Origin: Ruminococcus sp. AF41-9
GTDB taxonomy: Bacteria > Bacillota > Clostridia > Lachnospirales > Lachnospiraceae
Direction: 5' to 3'
Assembly (NCBI RefSeq): GCF_003477525.1
Contig: NZ_QUDO01000061.1
Location: forward strand, 1 to 22,015
DNA length: 22,015 nt
The position numbers were made by a program, and so were the translations under genes. The notes below the pieces were generated by a model, which saw only the letters and a program-made list of their open reading frames with translations, was not told the origin of the DNA and searched no databases. Of this stretch, positions 6,303 through 14,371 are shown in pieces (the first letter of the stretch is position 1; each line of letters starts with the position of its first letter).

Positions 6303-8179
6303 GCCGGTATCGCTCCTTTCTTTGGTTCCGCAGGTGGAAGCATGGAAACAGGAATAAAGACACCTTTTGCAATATCTTCCTTCCAGATTGCTTCTTTCTT
6401 TGCATCCATCTCTGCTTTCTTCTCTTTGGTTCGTTCGTAGTATTCCTGCTGTTTGCCATTTGCTTTTCTTTTCAGGTAGTTCTGGTGCAGCCTGTCTTTT
6501 CTGGCTTCCCTCTTTTTCATTTCTTCGATTTCCTCCGGTGTCAGCTCCACCTCTCCGAAGTGTGGTGGCAGATACCGTCCAATGAAATTAAAATAAATTT
6601 CCACTTCCTGTGTAGTTTCAACACTGCCTTTCCGGTCACGCTCATGCACAACAATCTTCTCCACAAACTCATTCAGCATATAAGTGGTCAGTTCTTCAAA
6701 GTTCTGGTATTTATCAACCATGGCAATGAATTTCTCCGCAGACCTGCGACCTTCCTCATAACCGGATAATTCTGCTTCCATCTCTGCAATCTCTGCTGAC
6801 AGTTCTTTCTGCTCTTTAGAATACTGCCCGTCCAGAACTGCATAACGTTCATCCGGCAGCTTGCCAAGAATGTTATCTTCATAAATCCGGCAGAGCAGTT
6901 TTTCCAGATCCTGTACACGCTTCTGTGCTTCTGACAGCCTGCTTTTCAGCCTTGTGATCTCACTGGACTGCTGTGAGGTCTGTGCCTTTCTCACCGTCTC
7001 TATGAACTCATCCCGGTTCAGCTGGGAATATTCTGCAATCGCTTTTAAAAGCTCCTTGATAAGCTCCATGACCACATCAGCGTTGTTCCTGTGCTGTGTC
7101 GTGCAGAGTGTCCCAACCGGAACCTTTGAGTATGCAGAACAGGTATACTGTGGAACTCTCTTTCCATTGTTTACCCGGTGAACATACATTTTCGCTCCAC
7201 AATCCGCACAATACATCAATCCAGTCAATGGATGAGCTTCTCCCCATACATCCGGGTATCTTCTTACATTACTTCTGATCCTCTGGACGTTATCAAAAGT
7301 TTCCTGGTCTATGATAGGCTCCTGCGTGTCCTCGAATACTGTCCACTGGTCTTCCCCGACATAATGACTTTTCTTATCCTTGAAATGCTTTCTGGTTTTG
7401 AAGTTCACCGTATGACCAAGGTACTCTCGCTTCTTCAAAATCCCTGCGACAGTGGAAGAACCCCATCCATAAGGATCTTTGATTTCATCCACCCTGCCTT
7501 TCCATAAACCTGCATCCTTTTTCGCCATATGCACTGCCGGAATCTCCACCTGTTCCTCTTTCAGAATCCTTGCAATCTGATACGGTCCACGCCCGTCCAT
7601 GGTCATATGAAAAATCCGCTGTACAATTTTGGCTGCTTCTTCATCAACAATCCAGTGGTCAGGGTTCTCCGGATCTTTTAAGTAACCGTATGGTGTTGTG
7701 CTGGCTACATGCTTTCCGGATTTTCCCTTCGCCTTAAAGGTTGATTTAATCTTCTTGCTGGTATCCCTTGCATACCATTCATTCATAATATTTCGGAATG
7801 GTGTGAAATCATCATCCTCCCGAAAACTATCTACATTCTCATTCACTGCGATCAGACGCACATTCTTCTGTCTGAGCAGTTCCATATATTGCCCGACCTT
7901 CAGATAATCCCTTCCCATTCGGCTCATATCTTTAATCAGGATCGTCCCAACTTTCCCGGACTCCACTTCTTTCATCATGGCAAGAAAGCCGGGGCGGTCA
8001 AATCTTGTGCCGGAAATTCCATCATCCGTAAAATGAATCAGATTTGTAAAACCGTGTTCCTTTGCATACTGCTCCAAGAGCTTCTTCTGATTGGAAATAC
8101 TGTTGGACTCTCCGTTTAATTCATCATCACGACTAAGACGCTCATACAACGCTGTCATGAATCCCTGTGTCTGTGCCAT
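6299..8179 (-). CDS. tnpX: Large serine recombinase, TnpX-like
   Basis: A 626-residue large serine recombinase that would excise and insert this element. The N-terminal resolvase domain (about 1-150) has the nucleophile Ser16 in YERLSRDDE, the DGxSGTRFDRPGF loop (about 53-65) and IKDMSRMGRDYLKVGQ (about 83-98). A recombinase domain follows (about 160-300). A zinc ribbon has Cys324, Cys327, Cys347 and Cys359 (MYCADCGAKM, YTCSAY, TLCTT). A long coiled coil and basic C-terminus follow. The ATG at 8179 is chosen because AAAGGAGG lies 10 bp upstream; an upstream in-frame start at 8221 lacks one. Length and domain order are normal. It is the first gene of the element operon, overlaps tnpV by 4 bp, and has inverted repeats upstream that could be its binding sites. 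Confidence 0.95.
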   Translation of the reverse strand: MAQTQGFMTALYERLSRDDELNGESNSISNQKKLLEQYAKEHGFTNLIHFTDDGISGTRFDRPGFLAMMKEVESGKVGTILIKDMSRMGRDYLKVGQYMELLRQKNVRLIAVNENVDSFREDDDFTPFRNIMNEWYARDTSKKIKSTFKAKGKSGKHVASTTPYGYLKDPENPDHWIVDEEAAKIVQRIFHMTMDGRGPYQIARILKEEQVEIPAVHMAKKDAGLWKGRVDEIKDPYGWGSSTVAGILKKREYLGHTVNFKTRKHFKDKKSHYVGEDQWTVFEDTQEPIIDQETFDNVQRIRSNVRRYPDVWGEAHPLTGLMYCADCGAKMYVHRVNNGKRVPQYTCSAYSKVPVGTLCTTQHRNNADVVMELIKELLKAIAEYSQLNRDEFIETVRKAQTSQQSSEITRLKSRLSEAQKRVQDLEKLLCRIYEDNILGKLPDERYAVLDGQYSKEQKELSAEIAEMEAELSGYEEGRRSAEKFIAMVDKYQNFEELTTYMLNEFVEKIVVHERDRKGSVETTQEVEIYFNFIGRYLPPHFGEVELTPEEIEEMKKREARKDRLHQNYLKRKANGKQQEYYERTKEKKAEMDAKKEAIWKEDIAKGVFIPVSMLPPAEPKKGAIPA

Positions 8180-8319
8180 TTTCTGACGCCCTCCTTTCTC
8201 TAATTTGGCTCCTGTTCTCACCCCATATCCGTTCCTGTACCGGGTTCTGATGTTTCCGGGACGTATTTCCAGAAAAAATCTGGTATCACTATGGGCAGGC
8301 TATTCTGTTTCCAAGGTTC

Positions 8320-8440
8320 GTGTAAGAAACCAAAAAAAATTCCTTACACATAACCCATTGCTCAGACGCCTTTTTACAGGATCGCAACATAACTTTTCTC
8401 ATTTTCCTGGATTTCGTGTCGGTAAAAAAGTTTCTTACAC
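8320..8440. repeat. TTACAC-type inverted repeats upstream of tnpX
   Basis: GTGTAAGAAAC (8320-8330) and GTTTCTTACAC (8430-8440) are an exact 11-bp inverted pair 99 bp apart. A third partial copy, TTCCTTACACA, sits at 8341-8350. On - a TATAGT box (8444-8439) overlaps the outer repeat, with only a poor -35 match. In Tn4451-type elements the recombinase acts on sequences just outside tnpX, so these repeats are candidate TnpX binding or autoregulation sites. This is inference. Confidence 0.5.
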
Positions 8441-8533
8441 TATACACAGGTGGCAGAGGGTAAAAAGTCGTATTGCTTTGAAATGTTTTTAAAAAAGTAC
8501 AATTTTGCTCTTTGAGGTAAAAAAATAAGCCTC

Positions 8534-8596
8534 AAGAGACTTTTTAATCAATTTGGAGCTCCAATTCTCTAAAATTGAGTGATTAAGAAGTCTCTT
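8534..8596. repeat. 17-bp inverted repeat with internal 12-bp palindrome
   Basis: AAGAGACTTTTTAATCA (8534-8550) pairs with 8580-8596 with one mismatch. Between them lies the exact palindrome TTGGAGCTCCAA (8553-8564). There is no coding function. It is close to where the element should end and could be the chromosomal target, an element end or a protein-binding site. Confidence 0.55.
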
Positions 8597-8618
8597 CAAA
8601 CTTACTACACCTGATACA

Positions 8619-8665
8619 AAAAAATCAGTTTCAGCAGATATTCCTTCTGCTGAAGCTGATTTTTT
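8619..8665. terminator. Bidirectional intrinsic terminator after the FUSC gene
   Basis: A 20-bp stem (AATCAG(T/C)TTCAGCAGA with flanking A/T tracts) has one G-T mismatch and a 7-base loop. It is followed by a run of T on both strands. It lies 121 bp after the FUSC stop codon on - and would end that transcript. Confidence 0.85.
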
Positions 8666-8785
8666 GTTGTACCCCAAATCCATCTTTGAATGTTTTGGTA
8701 AATTTACAAAGCGTCTTTCTTTTACATGCTTTTGCATGCGGCTTTAATATTTTTCCTGTTTATTCGCATACAACAGGTTTGCCTG

Positions 8786-9850
8786 TTACGCAGTTGCATT
8801 TTTTCTTATATAAATACGCTCCGCAACCTTATCCACCAGCTTGTTACATACCACCGTATAAACCGCACCAAACACATTCGCTCCAATACGAAGTGCCACT
8901 GCCGCAGGCATTCCGAAGAGTCCGGCTGCGATGGACAATGCTCCGAAGGTGTTAAACGCTGTCTGCCATGCGTATCCTGCGGAATATCCTACGCCGATTC
9001 CGCCGATCATTCCAATATACGGGTACATGGATTCCGGAAGTACCAGATACAGCACAATAAATAACAGGCATCCCACAACATTAAACAATCCTCTGTTTCC
9101 GGCTCTGGATGCGCAGTCTTCTGTGAATGGAAGGCATACGGACATGCAGGCGATTCCTGCCCACATAGCTCTCGGCAGTCCCAGAAGGTTCATAAACAGC
9201 ATGGCACTGGATACGATCAGTGTCAGTTTCAGATACCATCTGGTTCGTGCAGAGTGAATATCGAATTCACGGAATAAATCCAGGAAAGTTCTGCGGTAAG
9301 GTCTGTTCTTCTGGTTTTTATAAAAAACAGCCATACAGATCAACATTCCCACAACCAGCCCCTCAATTCGCAGAATGTATTCCTGTCCGGTCACATCGTA
9401 ACCCAGAAGCAGTAAATACCCCAGTACAAAAGTGGAATGGTTATACATAATTACGTTGTGGCATCCCAGGATCATCAGCAGCAGAATGCATACCACATTG
9501 ATGAAAAATGCTGCAAACGGTAACGCTGCTGCCATATTTGCCAGCCTCGGCCCAGCCATGAGGATTCCGAAAATTCCTGCTATAGAGAGCAGTCCATGTG
9601 TTGTCCGGATTCCGAAATCTGCCTGGCGAAGTACCAGAACCGCCAGCAGAACGGTAACACCAACTACGCTGTTGTTACTTCCGGTCAGTTTACTGTACAT
9701 GCTTACTACCGCAACACAGAATGCCATAACCAGATAGACTTTAAAGTTATAAATCAGTATGTGACGTCTTTTTTCTTTTGAGTCTGTTGTGTTCTTAATC
9801 AACTGTTTCGAACCAACAGAGCTTAGTTGCAATTCCTGATAAAATGTCAT
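8786..9850 (-). CDS. FUSC-family (fusaric acid resistance/aromatic acid exporter-like) membrane protein
   Basis: A 354-residue integral membrane protein. About ten hydrophobic segments fall into two halves: one from about 30 to 180 and the second from about 200 to 340, separated by a short basic loop (NQKNRPYRRTFLDLFREFDIHSARTRW). This halved layout and segments such as PRAMWAGIACMSVCLPF match FUSC-type transporters. There is no large cytoplasmic C-terminal domain, so it is a short version. The substrate is unknown. The ATG at 9850 follows AAGGAGA by about 10 bp. It is a single-gene transcript, with a promoter at 9928-9956 and a terminator at 8619-8665. It is the first chromosomal-looking gene beyond the mobile element. 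Confidence 0.8.
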   Translation of the reverse strand: MTFYQELQLSSVGSKQLIKNTTDSKEKRRHILIYNFKVYLVMAFCVAVVSMYSKLTGSNNSVVGVTVLLAVLVLRQADFGIRTTHGLLSIAGIFGILMAGPRLANMAAALPFAAFFINVVCILLLMILGCHNVIMYNHSTFVLGYLLLLGYDVTGQEYILRIEGLVVGMLICMAVFYKNQKNRPYRRTFLDLFREFDIHSARTRWYLKLTLIVSSAMLFMNLLGLPRAMWAGIACMSVCLPFTEDCASRAGNRGLFNVVGCLLFIVLYLVLPESMYPYIGMIGGIGVGYSAGYAWQTAFNTFGALSIAAGLFGMPAAVALRIGANVFGAVYTVVCNKLVDKVAERIYIRKNATA

Positions 9851-9927
9851 TTCTACTCTGTCTCCTTTTTTGTAAAATTGCTATAAATTTTGACCAAATA
9901 TTTTGTTCAATCATAACAGTATCGAGC

Positions 9928-9956
9928 ACTATACCGCAATTCTTTACAAACGTCAA
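9928..9956 (-). promoter_or_regulatory. Sigma-70-type promoter for the FUSC gene
   Basis: On -, TTGACG (9956-9951), a 17-bp spacer and TATAGT (9933-9928). It lies about 80 bp upstream of the FUSC start codon and points towards it. Confidence 0.7.
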
Positions 9957-10052
9957 GTGAAAAATGCCATTCTGTTCATCTATATCAGGCATATAAAATC
10001 CACATATCTTCCTATAAGGAAACTGATATTTCCATATAACTTCATAATATAA

Positions 10053-10094
10053 AAAGAACCTTCCGGCATACTCACTATGTCAGGAAGATTCTTT
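10053..10094 (-). terminator. Intrinsic terminator of the selenium/sulfur operon
   Basis: AAAGAACCTTCC (10053-10064) pairs with GGAAGATTCTTT (10083-10094) with one mismatch. Read on - it is followed by a T-rich tract. It lies 26 bp after the DUF3343 stop codon. Confidence 0.8.
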
Positions 10095-10119
10095 CTATAG
10101 CAATTATAACAATTATCTG

Positions 10120-10362
10120 TCATTCATCATCCGCATGATAAATCCCCACATATCCCTGCGGTTCCACTCTGACGATCTGTTCCACTTCTTCTGTTGTTTC
10201 CGGGAAAGTGGATTCCGTGTGAAACCGGACGCAGGTTCCACAGGAAGAGCTTAAGTCTCTGGGTACTGGCATGACTTCTGCTTTCAGATTCATGCCTTCG
10301 CAGTTTCTTCTGAACTGAATAGCTCCATAATGGGAATAAAAGGTAGCAATATATGTGATCAT
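10120..10362 (-). CDS. DUF3343 family, putative Se/S carrier-like protein
   Basis: An 80-residue protein of the DUF3343 type. It opens with a strand (YIATFYSHYGAIQFRR), then MPVPRDLSSSCGTCVRF with a CGTC cysteine pair, and ends in an acidic tail. Family members are annotated as putative Se/S carriers because they sit with YedE and TusA-like genes; the reaction is not shown. The cysteine pair could carry or relay a sulfur or selenium atom. Its ATG overlaps the end of the TusA-like gene by four bases, so the two are translationally coupled. It is the last gene of the three-gene operon. Confidence 0.85.
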   Translation of the reverse strand: MITYIATFYSHYGAIQFRRNCEGMNLKAEVMPVPRDLSSSCGTCVRFHTESTFPETTEEVEQIVRVEPQGYVGIYHADDE

Positions 10363-10565
10363 TTTCTGATCTTAAGCAGGATATCGTCTCCCTGCTCTTC
10401 CACCTGAACCTGATATCCCTGATGGTTTGCAAAACGGGATACGTTTTCTTTTGCCACTACATTGTCTACAAGGATTTCATATTCTTTGTCACCGGATTCC
10501 ATGGCGTTCTTTGCACGGATCACAGGTTCCGGGCAGGATAAGCCTCTTGCATCTACTCTTTTCAT
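10359..10565 (-). CDS. TusA-family sulfurtransferase-like protein
   Basis: A 68-residue TusA/SirA fold protein. The hallmark CPxP motif is present (SCPEPV, near residue 10) after VDARGL, followed by the usual helix and an LVDN strand. The cysteine of CPxP carries persulfide in TusA proteins. In selenium-linked relatives such as YedF this domain is the N-terminal half of a ~200-residue protein; here it stands alone, without the DsrE-like half. The ATG at 10565 is preferred over an upstream start at 10607 because the TusA fold starts there and AAAGGAAACGAGAAGG precedes it. It lies between a YedE-like transporter and a DUF3343 gene, which supports a role in selenium or sulfur trafficking. Confidence 0.85.
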   Translation of the reverse strand: MKRVDARGLSCPEPVIRAKNAMESGDKEYEILVDNVVAKENVSRFANHQGYQVQVEEQGDDILLKIRK

Positions 10566-10650
10566 CCTTCTCGTTTCCTTTCTGTTTTCTTTCTGACTCT
10601 GAAACAACTACTGCCTTTGCTGAAAATATCTTTACAGTCATTCAATAATG

Positions 10651-11733
10651 TCAGGCTTCTTCTTTTCTCATTGAATTCACTGTCGCGATCACAGCAACTA
10701 CCACGATTCCGATAATAACAGCAATCTTTCCATTCGCTGTCGGGCCTTCGCCTGAGGATGCCAGTCCGAAGTTATGGGCAAAAGCAGCTCCTGCCATCAG
10801 ACCAAGAACAGTTACAGCAGAGTCTGTATTTCCCTCACCTGCAAGGATGAGCTGACGCAGCGGGCAGCCACCCAGAAGGATGCATCCAAAACCGGCCAGA
10901 TACATGCCAAGTGCATTCCACAGACCGTCTGTGTGAGCAATCGGCTGTCCTGCAAATCCAGGATTGAAATAAGAAGTTCCGGTCACTGCACCAAGGATCA
11001 GATTCATCACCAATGCTGTCACCAGGATTGCAACGAAACCAAACAGTAACTTATATTCTTTGAAAAGAACGGCATCACGGATACCGCCAACCATGCACAG
11101 ACGTGTTCTCTGTGCCAGAATGCCTACAATGATACCTGCTGCAAGAGAAATAAGAATTGCAGCGTGTTTTGCTCCAGGTCCGCCTTCCGGCTCTGTGAAA
11201 TGGATGAAGGCCGGTGCTGCCACAAGCAGAAGTAACATTACAATCTGGAATGCCGGATAAATACTGCCTTCCAGTTTCGGCATTTTATAAGAACGTTTCA
11301 GAGTATAGCCCTTCTTCAGGAAAACGGTTCCTGTCAGAATACCGGCTACAAATCCAACAAGGCCAAACAGCGCATTTCCATCTCCGCCTGCCAGACGCAG
11401 GATCATTCGGAACGGACAGCCGAGAAACATCAGGCATCCGATCATGACAAATGCTCCGAGTGTAAATCTTGTCACAGGTGCAGAACCACCTCTTGGACGA
11501 AATTCTTTCTTAGCCAGTGAAATGATACAGGCCCCCAGTACCAGACCGATGATCTCCGGGCGGATATACTGTACAGCCGCCGCTGAATGCAGTCCCAGCG
11601 CACCTGTGGTATCTCTCAGGAAACATGCAATACAGAATCCCATATTTGCCGGATTTCCAAAGAAAACCAGGATTGCAGCGATCACACCGATCACGCCTCC
11701 TGCCAGAACGATCGTTCCTTTTTCATTTTTCAT
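10651..11733 (-). CDS. yedE: YedE-family putative selenium transporter
   Basis: A 360-residue polytopic membrane protein with internal duplication. Each half has a conserved loop: GNPANMGFCIACFLRDT near 26 with QRTRLCMVGGIRD near 208, and LGCPFRM near 104 with GGCPLRQ near 293. These cysteine-containing motifs are typical of YeeE/YedE transporters (sulf_transp family); the selenium assignment of YedE comes from its gene neighbourhood in many bacteria. About ten membrane helices are visible. The ATG at 11733 is preceded by AGGAGGAAAG. It is first in the operon with the TusA-like and DUF3343 genes and divergent from the desulfurase. Substrate is inferred, not shown. Confidence 0.88.
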   Translation of the reverse strand: MKNEKGTIVLAGGVIGVIAAILVFFGNPANMGFCIACFLRDTTGALGLHSAAAVQYIRPEIIGLVLGACIISLAKKEFRPRGGSAPVTRFTLGAFVMIGCLMFLGCPFRMILRLAGGDGNALFGLVGFVAGILTGTVFLKKGYTLKRSYKMPKLEGSIYPAFQIVMLLLLVAAPAFIHFTEPEGGPGAKHAAILISLAAGIIVGILAQRTRLCMVGGIRDAVLFKEYKLLFGFVAILVTALVMNLILGAVTGTSYFNPGFAGQPIAHTDGLWNALGMYLAGFGCILLGGCPLRQLILAGEGNTDSAVTVLGLMAGAAFAHNFGLASSGEGPTANGKIAVIIGIVVVAVIATVNSMRKEEA

Positions 11734-11813
11734 TTGTTTCTTTCCTCCTTTTAACAGTTACTCTTTTTTCCGTACGCTAAATTTTTTTGTTTTAAGCATA
11801 CTTTCTTTGTATT

Positions 11814-11843
11814 ATCATACCATTTTTCAGCAAAATTCACCAA
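11814..11843 (-). promoter_or_regulatory. Candidate promoter for yedE operon
   Basis: On -, TTGGTG (11843-11838), an 18-bp spacer and TATGAT (11819-11814), about 80 bp before the yedE start codon. The -35 is a weak match and the -10 a good one. Confidence 0.45.
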
Positions 11844-11873
11844 TTCATTATAACCGTGTTTTATATCTATTTA

Positions 11874-11902
11874 TAGAATTTTTCTATAATTTGTGATATA
11901 AT
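11874..11902 (+). promoter_or_regulatory. Candidate promoter for the desulfurase-lysR unit
   Basis: A perfect TATAAT at 11897-11902 with TGTG just upstream (extended -10). The -35 position (TAGAAT, 17 bp away) is poor, so the promoter may need an activator such as the LysR protein encoded downstream. It is 170 bp upstream of the desulfurase ATG. Confidence 0.55.
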
Positions 11903-11905
11903 CTG

Positions 11906-11934
11906 AGTCAGGCGGATAAAAACATCCGCTTCGC
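11906..11934. repeat. 29-bp dispersed repeat, copy A
   Basis: Matches copy B at 14372-14400 at 26 of 29 positions, in direct orientation. It contains the hairpin GCGGAT/ATCCGC followed by TTCGCT. A shorter relative occurs at 21895-21924. It lies just downstream of the desulfurase -10 box, so it would be in the mRNA leader. Confidence 0.65.
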
Positions 11935-12071
11935 TATAAGTTATGGTATCAGGGGCAGACAATATTTCATAAAACTGCCATCGTCTGATATTCATACATT
12001 ATTGATAAGATATCAAAGTCAAAAAGTATTCTGACCTGATGTTTTCGAATATTATTTTGGGGGAATTTTTT

Positions 12072-13289
12072 ATGAATATGAATACGAATAAAATATATCT
12101 GGATCAGGCAAGTACGTCTTTTCCAAAGGCACCTTCTGTGGCAAAAACAGTCTACGACTATCTGTCCGGTTCTGCCGTGAATGTAAACCGCGGCGGATAC
12201 CTGGCTGCTTATTCTGTGGAAGAACAGATTTTTGAAACCCGTGAACAGCTTCTTCGGCTCTTTCATTTCTCTTCCGGAAAAGGAAAGAATGTGATCTTCA
12301 CCGAGAACATCACCACCAGTCTGAATGTTCTCCTGAAAGGACTTCTGAAACCCGGTGATCATGTGCTGGTCACTGCCATGGAACATAACGCAGTCATGCG
12401 CCCGCTGGTACAGCTTACAAAGAATGGCGTCTCTTTTGACAGGATTCCCTGCGATTCTGAAGGCAATCTCCTTCTGGAAAAAGCCTCTGCCCTTCTTCGT
12501 CCATCCACCCGGCTTGTTGTCTGTCTTCACGCTTCCAATGTGTGCGGAACCATCATGCCGGTGCAGGAGATTGGAAACTTCTGTCAGGAACACGGGCTTT
12601 TATTTATCCTCGATACCGCCCAGACGGCCGGAACCATCGACATTGATATGGAAAAACTTCATCTGGATGCACTGGCATTTACCGGACACAAAGGGCTTCG
12701 GGGACCACAGGGAATCGGAGGCTTCCTGATCCGCAATGAGCTGGCAGCTCAGATCGAACCACTGCTCAGCGGCGGAACCGGAAGTGCTTCCCATTCTGAA
12801 GAAGTACCGGCTTTTCTTCCGGACCGATTCGAGCCCGGAACTCCGAATATCCCCGGAATCCTCGGACTGCATGCTGCACTCAGTGATCTGGAAAAAGCTT
12901 CCGGAAATCCCGAAAATTCTTATCAGGTTTCCATGGAATCCATCTTTGCGCATGAAATGATGCTGACCCGATACTTTATCGAACACATCCTGGAACTGGA
13001 TACTGATGGAAAATTTATAAAGGTGATCGGTAAAAAAAATACAGATAACCGCTGCGCCGTCGTCTCTGTCCAGACACCTCAGATGGATATGGCACAGGCA
13101 GCCTATGAGTTGGATGACCGGTATGGCATCATGACCAGAGTCGGACTTCACTGTGCCCCGAATGCACACAGAACTCTCGGAACTTATCCGGAAGGCACCT
13201 TACGATTCTCGTTCGGTCCGGAAACAACCAGTCAGGAGCTGGATACTGCCCTTCATGCTCTCGCAGCATTAACCGGGTTAAAGTCATAA
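12072..13289 (+). CDS. Class V aminotransferase, cysteine desulfurase family (EF2568 type)
   Basis: A 405-residue PLP enzyme of the cysteine desulfurase/selenocysteine lyase group. Visible residues are His105 in MEHNAV (stacks on PLP), Asp181 and Gln184 in LDTAQTAG, the PLP lysine Lys207 in [11 protein letters not shown], and the catalytic Cys361 in GLHCAP followed by [17 protein letters not shown]. This C-terminal pattern fits the EF2568-like subfamily, which is often found beside selenium genes (family knowledge). It would release sulfur or selenium from cysteine or selenocysteine for a TusA-like acceptor. The ATG at 12072 is chosen because GGGGGAA lies 7 bp upstream; an upstream ATG at 12039 has none. 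It is divergent from yedE and followed by lysR. Intact. Confidence 0.9.
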   Translation: MNMNTNKIYLDQASTSFPKAPSVAKTVYDYLSGSAVNVNRGGYLAAYSVEEQIFETREQLLRLFHFSSGKGKNVIFTENITTSLNVLLKGLLKPGDHVLVTAMEHNAVMRPLVQLTKNGVSFDRIPCDSEGNLLLEKASALLRPSTRLVVCLHASNVCGTIMPVQEIGNFCQEHGLLFILDTAQTAGTIDIDMEKLHLDALAFTGHKGLRGPQGIGGFLIRNELAAQIEPLLSGGTGSASHSEEVPAFLPDRFEPGTPNIPGILGLHAALSDLEKASGNPENSYQVSMESIFAHEMMLTRYFIEHILELDTDGKFIKVIGKKNTDNRCAVVSVQTPQMDMAQAAYELDDRYGIMTRVGLHCAPNAHRTLGTYPEGTLRFSFGPETTSQELDTALHALAALTGLKS

Positions 13290-13321
13290 CATCCCGGTAT
13301 TCAGAATCCGGCAGCAATATT

Positions 13322-13366
13322 TATATACCAAATATTCATATACCAAATATTTATCTGCCATATATT
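13322..13366. repeat. Three 15-bp tandem repeats upstream of lysR
   Basis: Units of 15 bp centred on ATATACCAAATATT at 13322-13336 and 13337-13351, with a diverged third copy at 13352-13366. They are AT-rich and lie about 90 bp before the lysR start. They could be regulator binding sites or slippage-prone DNA; no function is shown. Confidence 0.55.
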
Positions 13367-13456
13367 TATTTATCATATGCAGGTACCCCTTTTTTCGGTT
13401 TCCTGCAGTCAATTAATAAATAATCAACAGACATCATCACCGGAGGACTTAAAACT

Positions 13457-14363
13457 ATGGAATTTAAACAACTGGAAGCATTTGTCGCTGTAGTCGATTA
13501 CGGAAGTTTTCCGAGGCGGCGCGCGTCTCTATCTGACTCAGCCTACCATCAGCGCACATATCCGTTCCCTTGAGGACGAATTACATATGAAACTTATCAT
13601 CCGCACAACAAAAAAAACAACGGTCACTGCCAAGGGCTATCAGCTCTATGACAGTGCCGTCCGCATGCTGGATATCCGAAATAACCTGCTGAAAAATTTC
13701 ACAGGGGCACATAAACATATGATTGATCTCGCCGCATCCACCATTCCTTCTTCCTATCTGCTGCCGGAACTTCTCGCAGCATTTGGAAAAGCTCATCCGG
13801 ATGTGTATTTTCATTCCGTTCAGTCAGACAGTGCCGAAGCCATCAGCCGGGTTCTGGACGGAACTGTAGACCTGGCACTGGTTGGACAGAATACCAGAGA
13901 TGAAAGCTGTGTTTTTCTTCCGTTCTGTTATGATGAACTTGTACTCGCTACCCCGGTTACAGACCGCTACCTCTCTTTATACAGTCATCTTCCGGATGAG
14001 CCGGTTTCTTTCCGCGATTTCGCCAAAGATCCTATCATCATCCGTGAAAAAGGGTCCGGAACCAAAAAAGAGATGGATCTGTTTCTCGAAAAAAATGGGA
14101 TTATCCCGGGTAATCTGAACGTCGTTGCCAGGATGAATGATCTGGAAAGCATTAAGAAATCCATTGTAAACGGGCTGGGAATTTCTATCCTTTCCAGCTG
14201 TTCCGTTACAGATCTGCAGAAAACCAAACAGATTCTGGTCTTTCCGCTTGGCAAACCCACACATAAACGGAGTTTTTATATTGTCTACAGTAAAAACAGG
14301 ATTCTGAAACCGCATGTAAAACAGTTCATTCAGTTTGTGCGTGACTATTATATCCTGGAATAA
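13457..14363 (+). pseudogene. LysR-family regulator of the selenium cluster, apparently frameshifted in the helix-turn-helix
   Basis: The N-terminus reads MEFKQLEAFVAVVDYGSF in the frame of the ATG at 13457 (GGAGG 10 bp upstream). The winged-helix continuation (LTQPTISAHIRSLEDEL) and the whole effector domain are in another frame, open to 14363. Restoring one T in the TTTT run (13507-13510) and one C in the GCGCGC stretch (13518-13525) would give GSFSEAARRLYLTQPTISAHI, the standard LysR sequence, and a 302-residue protein, the usual LysR length. LysR proteins are known next to YedE/TusA/desulfurase genes and are annotated as selenium-metabolism-associated regulators. It lies 167 bp after the desulfurase. 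The effector domain looks undamaged, so a sequencing error is as likely as real decay. Confidence 0.85.
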
Positions 14364-14371
14364 CTTTTCAC

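Larger units (their letters stand above)
1900..8500 (-). mobile_element. Tn4451/TnpX-type mobilizable element without visible cargo (ends approximate)
   Basis: Read on the - strand the order is tnpX-like serine recombinase, tnpV, small genes, mob relaxase, VapE-type ATPase, tnpW. This matches the known Tn4451/Tn4453 plan, in which tnpX and tnpV lie at one end, tnpY/tnpZ (ATPase-like and relaxase) in the middle and tnpW at the other end. The chloramphenicol gene carried between tnpV and the mob genes in Tn4451 is replaced here by four small genes. Exact ends were not found: TnpX-type enzymes leave only a short core (a GA dinucleotide in Tn4451), so the limits given are rough. The tyrosine integrase on the left points the other way and probably belongs to a different element. 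Confidence 0.75.
8180..8785. other. 606-bp non-coding junction between the mobile element and the FUSC gene
   Basis: No supported gene lies here. From left to right it holds the tnpX leader, three TTACAC-type repeats (8320-8440), an AT-rich stretch with a short hairpin (TTGAGG and CCTCAA, about 8513-8534), a large interrupted inverted repeat (8534-8596), and the terminator of the FUSC gene (8619-8665). The element end probably falls between about 8440 and 8600. An 82-codon frame on - (8489-8737) runs straight through the terminator hairpin and is rejected. Confidence 0.6.
11734..12071. other. 338-bp divergent intergenic region, yedE to cysteine desulfurase
   Basis: No gene. It contains two outward-facing promoter candidates (11814-11843 on -, 11874-11902 on +), a 29-bp repeat with a GCGGAT/ATCCGC hairpin (11906-11934), and the GGGGGAA ribosome site before the desulfurase start. 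The shared region is a natural place for the LysR regulator encoded downstream to act; no T-N11-A operator was pinned down. Confidence 0.6.

Noticed and set aside
8489..8737. 82-codon frame on - after the FUSC gene
   Set aside because: It runs through a perfect intrinsic terminator and a large inverted repeat, and has no recognisable domain.
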